A stretch of DNA of 64,000 nucleotides from an uncultured Treponema sp. (GTDB lineage: Bacteria > Spirochaetota > Spirochaetia > Treponematales > Treponemataceae): the NCBI GenBank assembly GCA_900317625.1, contig ONHK01000006.1, forward strand, positions 1 through 64,000, given 5' to 3'. A model generated the notes under the pieces. The model saw only the letters and a program-made list of their open reading frames with translations, ran no database searches and had not been told where the DNA came from. The translations under genes and the position numbers were made by a program. This document shows, in pieces, positions 1-8,638 of the stretch; the stretch's first letter is position 1, and the number at the start of each line of letters is the position of its first letter.

Positions 1-73
1 CTCGCAATTTATTCTGCCTTCCACCGGCTCTCCAGATCCGTCAATCTAGAGTACTACGCTTTTCTCGTTTTTT

Positions 74-1363
74 CTAATTACTTAATCGTAACGACTCCTC
101 AATACTCTTTGTGCAAGCACAGAAATAAACCATAAAACAGGAAAAAATTGCAGAATCGTAATAATATCCAACACCTGCAATGAAAACAGCCATTGCAATA
201 GCTTTGTTAGTCCTTGAAATTTTCATTTTGAAAATATAGAAAAACAAAGAAAGGTATGCAAAAAGACCAAAAATTCCGCGTCCTATTAAAATTGCAAACC
301 AGTCTGTTTCTACAGTCCAATAAAAAAGTTTTTCTTCATCGCCACCAGCTTTTCTTTGAACATCTGTTTTTATAAGTGAGTCAACCGGGCTAAAAAGGTA
401 TCGTGCGCCTGAATAAAATGGAGCTCCACCAAATATTGCAAGAAAAGGATTGTTATCTTCTGCCCAAACTTCCGGAACTTTTGTTATATACTCAACACGC
501 CGCCAACCTTGACTATCTCTACTGAATCCCCTGTTAAAATCCATTGCATCCAATGCTTTTGGCAAAAAAGAAAAAAATGGAATACAAAGCAAAAGAGCAA
601 ACGGCAGAGCAAGAAAATCGCTCTTAAAAATTCTTTTTAGTCTTGGTAAAATCCAATAACAAAATCCCGCTACAAAACCGACCTCGCCTGCTCTTGAATA
701 TGAAAAATATAACAAAACCAAAATCCAAAACTTTGTCCAATTTTTCTTAAAAAGGAAGAATCCAATAGCGCAAAACATACCAAGAACATAAGGATCCCAA
801 ATCAAGCCTGTAATTCTAGAAACCTCAACTTCAGCCAAATCTATAGAATCATAAATTCCTAAATAAAATCCTAGATAAAAGAAAATATTTATTCCATAAA
901 GTTTTATGATTATCAGTTGAACTGTTGCAAAAATATAATTTATTGCAAGAACTATTTTGAACCCCTTTATAAATGATTTTATTTCATTGTGTGTAGGCAT
1001 TTTCAAAAATATAAAGCACATTAAAAACTGACTAGTTAAGGCAACTAAATTTCTTGTAAAAAATTCTATAGAAAAACAAAGTGAAAATGTAAGAGAAAGA
1101 CAAAGTGCTAAAAGTTTAAATCTGAACGGCCAAATTGTAAGAGTCGCTTTATCTTTTAAACAGAGCCAAAAAGATCTTGCCGCAAGAAAAGCCATGCATA
1201 AGTTATAAAGCATTCCAAGAGGTTTAAAAAAATTTCTAAAAATTAATAATCCTGTCATTAAACCTATGTAAAAGAAAGAGAATTCTGTTAGTTTTTTCTC
1301 AAATGAAAAATCTGGTATTTTTATAATTTTTTTTATAGAACAATCATTCATTCTTACATTCAT
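74..1363 (-). CDS. O-antigen polymerase-like (Wzy-type) membrane protein
   Basis: A 429-residue, very hydrophobic protein with about ten or more predicted membrane segments and a long polar loop (roughly residues 270-350), the usual shape of Wzy/O-antigen ligase proteins, which link glycan repeat units at the outer face of the inner membrane. Sequence similarity in this family is weak, so the call rests on topology and context. It is the last gene of the glycan operon and its ATG overlaps the flippase stop as ATGA (1360-1363). The coding sequence is AT-rich (about 23% GC in a sampled 60-base line), as is common for Wzy/Wzx genes. It could also be a ligase (WaaL-like). Nothing identifiable follows it in bases 1-73. 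Confidence 0.7.
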   Translation of the reverse strand: MNVRMNDCSIKKIIKIPDFSFEKKLTEFSFFYIGLMTGLLIFRNFFKPLGMLYNLCMAFLAARSFWLCLKDKATLTIWPFRFKLLALCLSLTFSLCFSIEFFTRNLVALTSQFLMCFIFLKMPTHNEIKSFIKGFKIVLAINYIFATVQLIIIKLYGINIFFYLGFYLGIYDSIDLAEVEVSRITGLIWDPYVLGMFCAIGFFLFKKNWTKFWILVLLYFSYSRAGEVGFVAGFCYWILPRLKRIFKSDFLALPFALLLCIPFFSFLPKALDAMDFNRGFSRDSQGWRRVEYITKVPEVWAEDNNPFLAIFGGAPFYSGARYLFSPVDSLIKTDVQRKAGGDEEKLFYWTVETDWFAILIGRGIFGLFAYLSLFFYIFKMKISRTNKAIAMAVFIAGVGYYYDSAIFSCFMVYFCACTKSIEESLRLSN

Positions 1364-2778
1364 CCAACATTTTTTTTAGTTTTTAGTCTAACTCTTAAAA
1401 TCCCAACTTTTTTCTCTTCATAAAAAATAAATAAACCAATAAACACAAGTGCTGCTGAAAATCGGACTACAGAGATATTCAAGAAAAAAACAGAAACTGC
1501 CGTAGCTGCAAAAATAAAAAATGAAGTCAATAGCAGCGTTTTTTTACTGTAAACATTTTCACTAAATATTTTCTTAGCAAGAAAGCAATGAAAAATAAAA
1601 TATAAAAAGTATGTCGCAAGAGTTGTATAAGCGGCAGCAATATATCCGAATTTTTTGATAAAGATATAATTTAGAATTATATTTAAGATTGCAGCAGCCA
1701 TAGTTCCTGCCATAATAAATTTTGTCTTTTCAAAATAATATTCAATTTCAGCAGGAAAATTATAGAGAAATGCAAAAAATCCGCCTGCAACCAGAGGTAT
1801 TACACAATAAACAGAATCTTTATAAGCACTAGTACCAAGAATTTTTAAAAACTCTGGACTCAGTAGCATGATACTAGCCATAAAAAGAGACATAAGAACA
1901 AAAACTATAGAAGATTTCTCTTTTATTGCTACATAGTCCTTTTCATGCATTTTTTTATAAAACCATGGCTCCCAAGCAGAATCAACCGAAGCACCTGTTA
2001 TCTGTACAATCGAAAAAATTGTATATCCAAAACTGTAAATTCCAGACTCAGCCTCTCCAATCATCTTTGTAATCATGATTCTGTCAAACTGACTTAAAAT
2101 TACTTGAGATATGCCGTGAGGAATCAGCGGAAGACTGAATTTCAATGCAAAATTCCAATATGCTTTATTTATGCTTGGTTTTGATTTACTAAAAAAATAG
2201 AAAAAAACATAAATTGAAATAACCACAAGGGGAATAAACGTTCCTAAAATTCTTCCAATATATCTTGACGACGTAAAAACAAAATGAATCAACAGAACTG
2301 ATAATACAACATTACCTATTGCATTCAATGCAGAAACAAACAGATAAGGCTTGTATTCAAAATTAAGGCTTATATATGAATTATAAAAAATCAAAATTGA
2401 TGAAGCCAAGCAGTGAAATATCAATATATTGACAATCCATAAAGAATATCCTGTAAATATTTTAATGATTGGATATAAAACATTTACAAGAAAAAGCCAT
2501 ATAACAAAATTTATGCAGATTAAAAGCAAACAAGAAGACGAAAAAGAAGAAAAACTTTCCTGATATTTGTACTTTCCATTTTTTAAGCAAGTATGAACTG
2601 CAAGACAAATAAAGAGATTCAAAATACTTTCGTATGCAAGATATGTATTGAAAATACCATAATCGCTAGGAGATAAAATCCTTGCAAAAATTGGAATTGT
2701 AAAAAAAGAAATTCCTTTTATAAGATAATTTCCAATTGTATACCCAATTCCAGCTTTTAATGCTTTACTTCCCGACAT
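1360..2778 (-). CDS. Polysaccharide flippase (Wzx/MATE-like)
   Basis: A 472-residue membrane protein with about 12-14 hydrophobic segments. The N-terminus, with an amphipathic helix followed by the motif ARILSPSDYGIFN, is typical of the Wzx/polysaccharide biosynthesis (PST) family, which flips undecaprenyl-linked repeat units across the inner membrane. I chose the ATG at 2778 (MSGSKALKAG) because the 18 codons upstream of it would run back into the preceding gene and do not look like the family. From this start it overlaps the 3' end of the GDPD lipoprotein gene by 14 nt. It pairs with the Wzy-like protein downstream, which points to a Wzx/Wzy-dependent glycan. Confidence in the family is high; the exact substrate is unknown. 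Confidence 0.85.
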   Translation of the reverse strand: MSGSKALKAGIGYTIGNYLIKGISFFTIPIFARILSPSDYGIFNTYLAYESILNLFICLAVHTCLKNGKYKYQESFSSFSSSCLLLICINFVIWLFLVNVLYPIIKIFTGYSLWIVNILIFHCLASSILIFYNSYISLNFEYKPYLFVSALNAIGNVVLSVLLIHFVFTSSRYIGRILGTFIPLVVISIYVFFYFFSKSKPSINKAYWNFALKFSLPLIPHGISQVILSQFDRIMITKMIGEAESGIYSFGYTIFSIVQITGASVDSAWEPWFYKKMHEKDYVAIKEKSSIVFVLMSLFMASIMLLSPEFLKILGTSAYKDSVYCVIPLVAGGFFAFLYNFPAEIEYYFEKTKFIMAGTMAAAILNIILNYIFIKKFGYIAAAYTTLATYFLYFIFHCFLAKKIFSENVYSKKTLLLTSFFIFAATAVSVFFLNISVVRFSAALVFIGLFIFYEEKKVGILRVRLKTKKNVG

Positions 2779-3628
2779 AAGCCCACCAATCTTTATTTGT
2801 AACACAGTCAGACTGAATGCCTGCACATCCAATCTCTTTTAAAGAACCGAAATCTTCTACAGAATTTGCAATTCCTCCATAGCCTATTACTGCAATACCA
2901 GCCTTGTTGTATTTTTCTGTGATATTTTTCGTTATATAAGAAGAATAAACAGCAACCGTTTTTATGTTTTTCTTATTGCAAAAATCAATAATTTCATCTC
3001 TTTGCGAATCTGTTAAATCTTTTCCGCTGTTAAACAAGCTTTCTGTGAAAAGATAATTTTTAAAATGGTGAAGAGAATTTATTTTTTCATAATCAGAAAA
3101 ATTGTAAATTTCGATTATAAACCTGTCTGAAATAGAGTATCCATATTTATAAAAATTCTCTTGAATCAAATTTATTGCAAGTTCCGGAGATTTTCCGCCA
3201 AAATCTATATCAAGATAAATATCAGGAAATTTTAGCATCAAATCTATAGCTTCCTGTAATGAAAGGGCGTGAAAAGAACTGTAAATAAGCGCATTTTTAA
3301 ATTCACTATAATTCATCGCCCCCCCCTCATAATTTAAATTTGTTATTTTACAGAAAGTATTCCAATCATGACACAAGACAGGAATTTCATCTTTTGTATA
3401 ATCTATATCACATTCAAAAGTTCTTATGCCTTTTTTGTAGCTCTGGCAAAAAGCCTCTATGCAATTTGTATATGAATAACAGTTTTCATCTGTATCATAA
3501 ACACACCCAAAAGCATGGGCTGTTACAGGATTTTTTTCATACCATAAAAAATCAAATGAAGATGATTCATTTGTGCAACCTGAGAATAGCAGAGAAAAAA
3601 TTATTGCAAAAACAAGGCTAAAAATCAT
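2765..3628 (-). CDS. Glycerophosphodiester phosphodiesterase-like lipoprotein, with an in-frame G8 tract
   Basis: A 287-residue protein with a signal peptide and lipobox (LLFSGC, Cys17), so it is probably membrane-anchored. The body matches the GDPD TIM-barrel family: HAFG near the start of the domain (general acid/base His), NCIEAF, FECDID (metal-binding Glu/Asp) and VLCHDWNTF (second His). GDPDs hydrolyse glycerophosphodiesters to glycerol-3-phosphate and an alcohol. In this operon a role in trimming or modifying phosphodiester decorations of the glycan is inferred. Its ATG overlaps the licD stop (ATGA, 3625-3628). A run of eight G (3319-3326 on the plus strand as C) encodes part of EGGAM, about residue 101. 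It is in frame now, but loss or gain of one G would truncate the protein. Confidence 0.8.
   Translation of the reverse strand: MIFSLVFAIIFSLLFSGCTNESSSFDFLWYEKNPVTAHAFGCVYDTDENCYSYTNCIEAFCQSYKKGIRTFECDIDYTKDEIPVLCHDWNTFCKITNLNYEGGAMNYSEFKNALIYSSFHALSLQEAIDLMLKFPDIYLDIDFGGKSPELAINLIQENFYKYGYSISDRFIIEIYNFSDYEKINSLHHFKNYLFTESLFNSGKDLTDSQRDEIIDFCNKKNIKTVAVYSSYITKNITEKYNKAGIAVIGYGGIANSVEDFGSLKEIGCAGIQSDCVTNKDWWAYVGK
3319..3326 (-). repeat. Poly-G tract (G8) inside the GDPD lipoprotein gene
   Basis: Eight consecutive C on the plus strand, read as G8 in the gene. At this length the reading frame is open across the tract. Homopolymeric G tracts of this size are known slippage sites in Treponema. Confidence 0.85.
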
Positions 3629-4431
3629 TTTTTGTACACCTTATAAAAATGATGCATAACTCTGTCTTTTTCAGGAGGAAGCTCCATATAGTTTCCAAAC
3701 AATGCTGTCAGAATTTTGTCATATTCAGCAGGAATATTTACATCTATCCCTTCAAACTTTACACGTTTACATTTATCAAAATACTCACGTGGCAAATTTC
3801 CACTTATATATTCATCAGCCCATAACGGACAATTCACATATTTAGACTTTTCAAAACTCTTAGATTTTGCAAGTTTTTTCAGCAGCGACTGAGTAAAAGG
3901 CTTTTTATGTATATTAAGCAGTTTCTTTAGAAACTTCATAATTAAATTTTTAAGAATTCTTCCTTTAGGAAAATAAAAACCGTATTTTGCATAAAAAAAC
4001 TTTCTTAGAAAACAACAAACTGTTCCATGTATATCTGCAGAAATCTTGCAGTTACCCATTCCATCAAGGGGATAAATATCTATAAAAACGCCAACTTCAT
4101 GTTGTATTCCTTGTAAAAATTCAAGATGATACCTCTTATCGCTCACCCTTGAAATTAGATATGGAACCGAAGAGTCTGTATCATTGCTTACAATGGTGTA
4201 GCAATCAGTATTGTTGCTCTTAAAATATTCAAGAAATTTCTCATAGTCATTTCTTGGCATTACAATATCAATATCATCATCCCACGGAATCATTCCATGA
4301 TGCCTGATTGCTCCTATAAGAGAACCGTAATAAACAAAATATCTTATATTCTGTTCTGAACAAATTTCGTCTATAAATGAAAGTTCTTTCTTCAAAACTT
4401 CGATATATTCTTCTCTTGACACTTCCTGCAT
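3625..4431 (-). CDS. licD: LicD family phosphotransferase
   Basis: A 268-residue LicD/nucleotidyltransferase-fold protein. The N-terminal third carries the family core: YYGSLIGAIRHHGMIPWDDD followed by DIVMPRNDYEKF, with the metal-binding DDDID acid cluster near residue 55. LicD enzymes transfer phosphocholine, or a similar phospho-substituent, from a CDP-activated donor to glycans. It sits next to a cytidylyltransferase that could make such a donor, with 2 nt between the two genes. Its stop overlaps the start of the GDPD gene. No choline kinase or choline transporter is seen nearby, so the substituent need not be choline. The family call is sure; the substrate is not. Confidence 0.88.
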   Translation of the reverse strand: MQEVSREEYIEVLKKELSFIDEICSEQNIRYFVYYGSLIGAIRHHGMIPWDDDIDIVMPRNDYEKFLEYFKSNNTDCYTIVSNDTDSSVPYLISRVSDKRYHLEFLQGIQHEVGVFIDIYPLDGMGNCKISADIHGTVCCFLRKFFYAKYGFYFPKGRILKNLIMKFLKKLLNIHKKPFTQSLLKKLAKSKSFEKSKYVNCPLWADEYISGNLPREYFDKCKRVKFEGIDVNIPAEYDKILTALFGNYMELPPEKDRVMHHFYKVYKK

Positions 4432-4433
4432 AT

Positions 4434-4895
4434 TTATTTCCTTACATCCACATCATTCGGAAAATGATTGTCCGCAGTTTTCTTAAGCTCACTGTAACGC
4501 TCGTAGACACGTTCTTTTAAGGAACTTGAGCTTATGCCAGCTCCGTAAGGAAAATACACAACATCCACGTCCTGCTCTTTCAGGTAGTCATATTTGCCTG
4601 CCCAGTCATCACCCACAACAAAAACATCAAAATTAAGTTTTTTCACTTTGTCCGCATGATTCAACGAACGCTGAGGAATCACAATGTCTGGATATTTCAG
4701 AGCTTTGACAAGAGAAATCCGCTCCTCAAATGGAATAATCGGCTGAGACTTATATGACGCTACAAGCTCATCTGTGTTCACGCCAACAATCAGAATGTCG
4801 CCCAATGAGCGCGCATACTCAATCATTTTTATATGGTTCGCATGGAGCATATCAAAAGTTCCGCTTGTATACACAACAGTTTTTCCAGCTATCAT
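4434..4895 (-). CDS. TagD-like cytidylyltransferase (CDP-activating enzyme)
   Basis: A 153-residue single-domain nucleotidyltransferase of the glycerol-3-phosphate cytidylyltransferase/RfaE-C type: VVYTSGTFDMLHANH at the N-terminus and GISSSSLKERV near the C-terminus (the ISTT/ISSS nucleotide-binding motif). It should transfer CMP from CTP to a small phosphorylated or phosphono alcohol or amine. The usual HxGH motif reads HANH, an Asn in place of Gly, which may mark a divergent subgroup. The ATG at 4895 is preceded by GGAGAAG. Between the aminotransferase gene and licD it probably supplies the activated head group that LicD transfers. The substrate is unknown. Confidence 0.78.
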   Translation of the reverse strand: MIAGKTVVYTSGTFDMLHANHIKMIEYARSLGDILIVGVNTDELVASYKSQPIIPFEERISLVKALKYPDIVIPQRSLNHADKVKKLNFDVFVVGDDWAGKYDYLKEQDVDVVYFPYGAGISSSSLKERVYERYSELKKTADNHFPNDVDVRK

Positions 4896-4919
4896 CTTTA
4901 TCTTCTCCTCTTTTCCGCA

Positions 4920-6038
4920 TCACAATAGATTACGCTTCTGTAAATCCTCAAAAGCTTCTATTAAAATATCAATCTGTTCTTCCGAAATCGCACCTATATG
5001 ACCAACACGGAAAACTTTTTCTGCATACTCACCACCGTTCGGACAAATCCAGATTCCGTATTCATTCTTCAGAATTTCAAAAATCTTATGCGCATTAACG
5101 TCAGGATTTTTAGGACGTAATGCAGTCACACAATTTGAAGCATTTTCTCCAACAACAAACATTTCAAATGGAAGAGAACTTATTTTTTTTCTGAAATATT
5201 CAGCTCTCTTTCTTATAATTTCATTCTGTACTTTTATTCCGCCGGATTTTTCAATTCGTTTTAGCCTGTCATTAAGCATAATCAATGTCGCAACAGCCGG
5301 AGTAAAAGGAGTTTGTCCGCGCTCGCCATTTTTTAAATAAAACGGATAGTTGAAGTACAGATTTTTGACATTGATTTTTTGAGCACGTGCTACAGCTTTT
5401 TCATCCATAACGGTGAACGACATTGACGGAGGAAGCGAGAGAGCCTTCTGACTTCCTGTAATCGCGGCGTTTACGTGCATTTTTGCCATCGAAAATTCGT
5501 CTGCCATGAATCCGCTTACCGCATCAACAAAAAGGAAAATTCCGTTCCGATTGCAGAAGTTTCCGATAAGATTCATATCAAAAAGAACGCCGCTGGAAGT
5601 CTCGCACAACTGTACAAGAAAACCTGTATATTCCTGATTTTCATACTGTGAGAGACTTCCATAAGTCAGAGGCTTTCCAAAATCAAGCTTTATTTCTGTA
5701 AACGGAATATCATGTATCTGGCAAAGCTCAACAAGACGGGAACCGAAACTTCCGCCGTTCACAACAAGAACCTTGTCAGAAGAATCAAAGAAATTCATAA
5801 CTCCGCCTTCCATCGACGCAGTTCCGCTTCCTGTCATAAAGACAACACGCGAATTTTCAGGAGCGTCAAAGAACTTGCAGAGCAGATTTTCATTTTCTTC
5901 CATAAGAACGGAAAATTCTTCCGTGCGGAAATACGGAATCTGACTGGTTCCAAGAGATAAAGTTTCTTCGTCCATTTGAACCGGTCCAACGGTGAAATTT
6001 AATTTTTGGTTAGATTTTTTAAATTCTTTAATCATCAT
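4920..6038 (-). CDS. Class V aminotransferase (AEP/alanine-glyoxylate type)
   Basis: A 372-residue PLP enzyme of the class V (alanine-glyoxylate / 2-aminoethylphosphonate-pyruvate) aminotransferase family. It starts with NFTVGPVQM and has FMTGSGTASMEGG, FLFVDAVSGFMADEF (the PLP-ring Asp) and TGSQKALSLPPSM, whose Lys should bind PLP. In this operon it stands just before a cytidylyltransferase and LicD. An amino-alcohol or aminoethylphosphonate head group that is aminated, CDP-activated and moved to the glycan is a reasonable inference. However, no PEP mutase or phosphonopyruvate decarboxylase lies in the window. Two adjacent ATGs (6038 and 6035) are possible starts, and either overlaps the end of the upstream gene. 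Confidence 0.8.
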   Translation of the reverse strand: MMIKEFKKSNQKLNFTVGPVQMDEETLSLGTSQIPYFRTEEFSVLMEENENLLCKFFDAPENSRVVFMTGSGTASMEGGVMNFFDSSDKVLVVNGGSFGSRLVELCQIHDIPFTEIKLDFGKPLTYGSLSQYENQEYTGFLVQLCETSSGVLFDMNLIGNFCNRNGIFLFVDAVSGFMADEFSMAKMHVNAAITGSQKALSLPPSMSFTVMDEKAVARAQKINVKNLYFNYPFYLKNGERGQTPFTPAVATLIMLNDRLKRIEKSGGIKVQNEIIRKRAEYFRKKISSLPFEMFVVGENASNCVTALRPKNPDVNAHKIFEILKNEYGIWICPNGGEYAEKVFRVGHIGAISEEQIDILIEAFEDLQKRNLL

Positions 6039-6711
6039 ATTTTTTATTTGAATCGTTTTCTATCTTTTCTTCTTTATAACTAATAACACAATTTCTTAGA
6101 TTGTTATAATTCTCACTGATAGGAATATAATCATACCATCCCATAAAAAAAGAACAAAAATTATATATCCATGACCACTTACTAAAATGAATTGCATCTT
6201 CTATAATTTTATTAAATAAAATAATGCAATCAATAAATCGATTCTCTATTATCATTAATTGCTTTTCTGTAATAAATTTTTTAAAAGATTTATTTTCCTT
6301 TAACCTTTCATAAATTAGTATTAATAATATGATATGATTATAGAAAACTTCAGGATCTCCACTTACACGATTATGTTTTATGTCATTTATAAGAGAAAAC
6401 AATCCTACATTTATGTTTTCCAATACTCCATAAATATTCCGCCTAGATAATTCAGAATCTTTTATATCCCCATTTTGGAATTCAATTCCTGCATAACAAA
6501 ATAAAATTCTATCAGCAATTATAGAATTTATTTTATAATTTAAAAAGTTTAGTTCTTCTTCAAAATTTCCGAATTTATAAATTAGAGAATCTAAAGATAA
6601 ATTCATAGCATTTAAATTTTTAAGAAATTTTTCATCAAGTTTTATTTGTTTAGAAAATTTTCCATTCTCATTTCTGCAAAGAATTACAGCCTCAAATCTG
6701 TCTTTTTTCAT
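6028..6711 (-). CDS. Unrecognised AT-rich operon gene
   Basis: A 227-residue protein that I do not recognise. It has no signal peptide and no clear membrane segment, is rich in Ile, Asn, Lys, Phe and Tyr, and looks mainly helical. The start at 6711 is supported by the ATGA overlap with the stop of the heptose guanylyltransferase gene (6708-6711). Its base composition is strikingly different from its neighbours: two sampled 60-base lines have 17-18% GC against 42% in the adjacent gene. This suggests later acquisition into the operon. Its 3' end overlaps the aminotransferase start by about 11 nt, so it is translated as part of the operon. Confidence 0.7.
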   Translation of the reverse strand: MKKDRFEAVILCRNENGKFSKQIKLDEKFLKNLNAMNLSLDSLIYKFGNFEEELNFLNYKINSIIADRILFCYAGIEFQNGDIKDSELSRRNIYGVLENINVGLFSLINDIKHNRVSGDPEVFYNHIILLILIYERLKENKSFKKFITEKQLMIIENRFIDCIILFNKIIEDAIHFSKWSWIYNFCSFFMGWYDYIPISENYNNLRNCVISYKEEKIENDSNKKYDD

Positions 6712-8000
6712 ATTTTCATCTCCTCCACACACTCCAATAATCCATTTGCAACCATAAAACTTTCCCTACATCCAGCCAGTTTTCCGGCTTCAATATCATT
6801 CTCGCTGTCGCCAACCATGTAGCTTTTGGATAAATCTATATTGAAGTCCTTTGCCGCCTGAAGAAGCATTCCTGGTTTTGGCTTACGGCACTTGCAGTCG
6901 CATTTGTATTCAATCCGCTCCCCGGCAAAGCCTTTGTCTGTATGATGAGGACAGTAATAAATTGCATCCAGATACGCGCCTTCTTTTCCTAGCTCAGTTT
7001 CCAGCTTGTTATGGATTTTCTGAAGCTCAGAAAAAGTACATTCACCTCTTGCAATTACAGGCTGATTTGTTACGACTATCGCAAGATAGCCTGAGTTGTT
7101 TATTTTTTTTATTGCCTCTGCTACTCCTGGAAGAAGCTCAAACTGCTCCGGCTTTGTTATGAATCCGTCCGGCCTGTTTATTGTGCCGTCGCGGTCAAGA
7201 AAAACAGCCTTCTGCTTTACAGAAAGATTACGTGAATGGACTTTTCCATTTCTTATGTCATTCTCAGTTTCGTGGTAACGTTCCGGTGTACCCATGTCCT
7301 TGATATATTCTGTTGTGTGGTAAGCGAAAATCTTTCCGTTTTTTATATTCGGTTTTAACACATCCCGGTCAAGGTCAATTTTGTCCGGAATTTCGGGATG
7401 CCGCGGAATAAAATTCTTTTTGTTTTCCTGCAAAAGCTCAGGCGAGATTATCTCTATTCCGGCATTCACAAGATTTCTGTAGTAAAGCCGTTCATCTTCC
7501 TTTGAAAGCCATGCTATGACCCGGTTTGTTTCAACAGGAAGTCCGCCTTTTTCCTGCGGCGGAAGAGTTTCTGTAACAATCAAAGAGGAATCAAACGGAT
7601 GTCCGTTAGGATGCACCATTAGGCTTGCCCATGCATTGTGTTCTTGATGAAATTTTATAAATCGGCTGAAGTCAATGTCAAAAATAACATCTCCGCACAG
7701 AAGCAGAAAATCTTCTTTTAAATCCATCTTGAAAAGCGCGCCTGCAGTTCCAAGCGGAGTTTCCTCTGTGAAATAACTTATTTTCACCCCAAACTCTGAG
7801 CCGTCCCTGAAAAAATCCTTTATCACGCTTCCCAGATGACCGACAACAATTGTTATGTCTGTCAACCCGCAGGCTTTGAGGTTTTCTATCTGGTGCAGAA
7901 GAATCGGCTTTCCGCAGATTTCTATCATCGGCTTGGGAACATCGCTTCTTACACATTGGATTCTTGTACCCATTCCGCCTGCCATTATCACAACTTTCAT
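6708..8000 (-). CDS. hddC-gmhB: Fused heptose-1-phosphate guanylyltransferase / heptose-bisphosphatase (HddC-GmhB)
   Basis: A 430-residue two-domain protein. Residues 1-235 are a sugar nucleotidyltransferase, with MAGGMGTR at the N-terminus, VPKPMIEICGKP and LLCGDVIFDID. Residues about 255-430 are a HAD phosphatase of the GmhB type: FLDRDGTIN, the TNQPVIARG motif, a Cys/His zinc site (CPHH, CDCKC) and RKPKPGM followed by MVGDSENDI. Together they should remove the 7-phosphate from D-glycero-alpha-D-manno-heptose 1,7-bisphosphate and then form GDP-heptose. The start at 8000 (MKVVIMAGG) follows an AG-rich RBS and lies 2 nt after the gmhA stop. With gmhA and hddA this gives the whole GDP-heptose route. 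hddC and gmhB are commonly separate genes. Confidence 0.9.
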   Translation of the reverse strand: MKVVIMAGGMGTRIQCVRSDVPKPMIEICGKPILLHQIENLKACGLTDITIVVGHLGSVIKDFFRDGSEFGVKISYFTEETPLGTAGALFKMDLKEDFLLLCGDVIFDIDFSRFIKFHQEHNAWASLMVHPNGHPFDSSLIVTETLPPQEKGGLPVETNRVIAWLSKEDERLYYRNLVNAGIEIISPELLQENKKNFIPRHPEIPDKIDLDRDVLKPNIKNGKIFAYHTTEYIKDMGTPERYHETENDIRNGKVHSRNLSVKQKAVFLDRDGTINRPDGFITKPEQFELLPGVAEAIKKINNSGYLAIVVTNQPVIARGECTFSELQKIHNKLETELGKEGAYLDAIYYCPHHTDKGFAGERIEYKCDCKCRKPKPGMLLQAAKDFNIDLSKSYMVGDSENDIEAGKLAGCRESFMVANGLLECVEEMKI

Positions 8001-8002
8001 AT

Positions 8003-8635
8003 CTACTCTCTCCAAAAGTATTCCTCAATTTCAAGACACAGCGCATGGTACACAGGAAGATGAAGCTCCTGAATCTTGAAGGTCTCCTGCTCAGGCACAA
8101 CAATACAGATGTCCGCAATGCCCTTCAGTTTTCCGCCGTCCTTGCCAGTCAGTGCAACTGTCATAAGACCTTTCGCCTTTGCGACAACCGTTGGATATAC
8201 AATATCCTTTGAATTTCCTGATGTAGAAATTCCAAGGAAAACATCCCCCTCTTTTCCGTACCCATTCACTTGTTGGGCAAACATTACATTTCCATCCACA
8301 TCATTCAGACTGGCTGTCATAAGAGCGGTATTGTTTGTAAGCGCAATAACAGGAAGAGATCCCTGCAGTTTATCAGAAAGATAATCACCTGTTTCTGGAT
8401 TTATTTTTCTGATTGATTCAATAAGCTCCCCTGACGGCTTGCGTTTCTTTATAAAACTTTTCAAGAGTTCCCCAGATATATGGTCGCTGTCAGCACAGCT
8501 TCCACCGTTGCCTGCAACAAGCAGTTTTCCGCCGTTTTTAAAGGATTCAATCAATGCATCCGCAGCCTTTTCAATGTCGTTTTTGCAGACTGATAAAACC
8601 GGGTATCTTGTGCATAGCTCATTAATATATTTCAT
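8003..8635 (-). CDS. gmhA: Sedoheptulose-7-phosphate isomerase
   Basis: A 210-residue SIS-domain protein of the GmhA/DiaA type. It has LLVAGNGGSCADSDHISGEL in the first third, ALTNNTALMTASLNDV in the middle and GISTSGNSKDIVYP for phosphosugar binding, then a C-terminal segment with ELHLPVYHALC. GmhA converts sedoheptulose 7-phosphate to D-glycero-D-manno-heptose 7-phosphate, the first step of heptose synthesis. It lies 3 nt after hddA and 2 nt before the hddC-gmhB fusion, so the three are one pathway block. Length and motifs fit the family. Confidence 0.92.
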   Translation of the reverse strand: MKYINELCTRYPVLSVCKNDIEKAADALIESFKNGGKLLVAGNGGSCADSDHISGELLKSFIKKRKPSGELIESIRKINPETGDYLSDKLQGSLPVIALTNNTALMTASLNDVDGNVMFAQQVNGYGKEGDVFLGISTSGNSKDIVYPTVVAKAKGLMTVALTGKDGGKLKGIADICIVVPEQETFKIQELHLPVYHALCLEIEEYFWRE

Positions 8636-8638
8636 GTT

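Noticed and set aside
1-73. Possible end of another gene at the window edge
   Set aside because: Too short to show a frame with any family likeness. No feature is claimed.
7678-8118. A 146-codon minus-strand frame over the hddC/gmhA junction
   Set aside because: It is an out-of-frame shadow of two clear genes, rich in Arg and Cys, with no family likeness.
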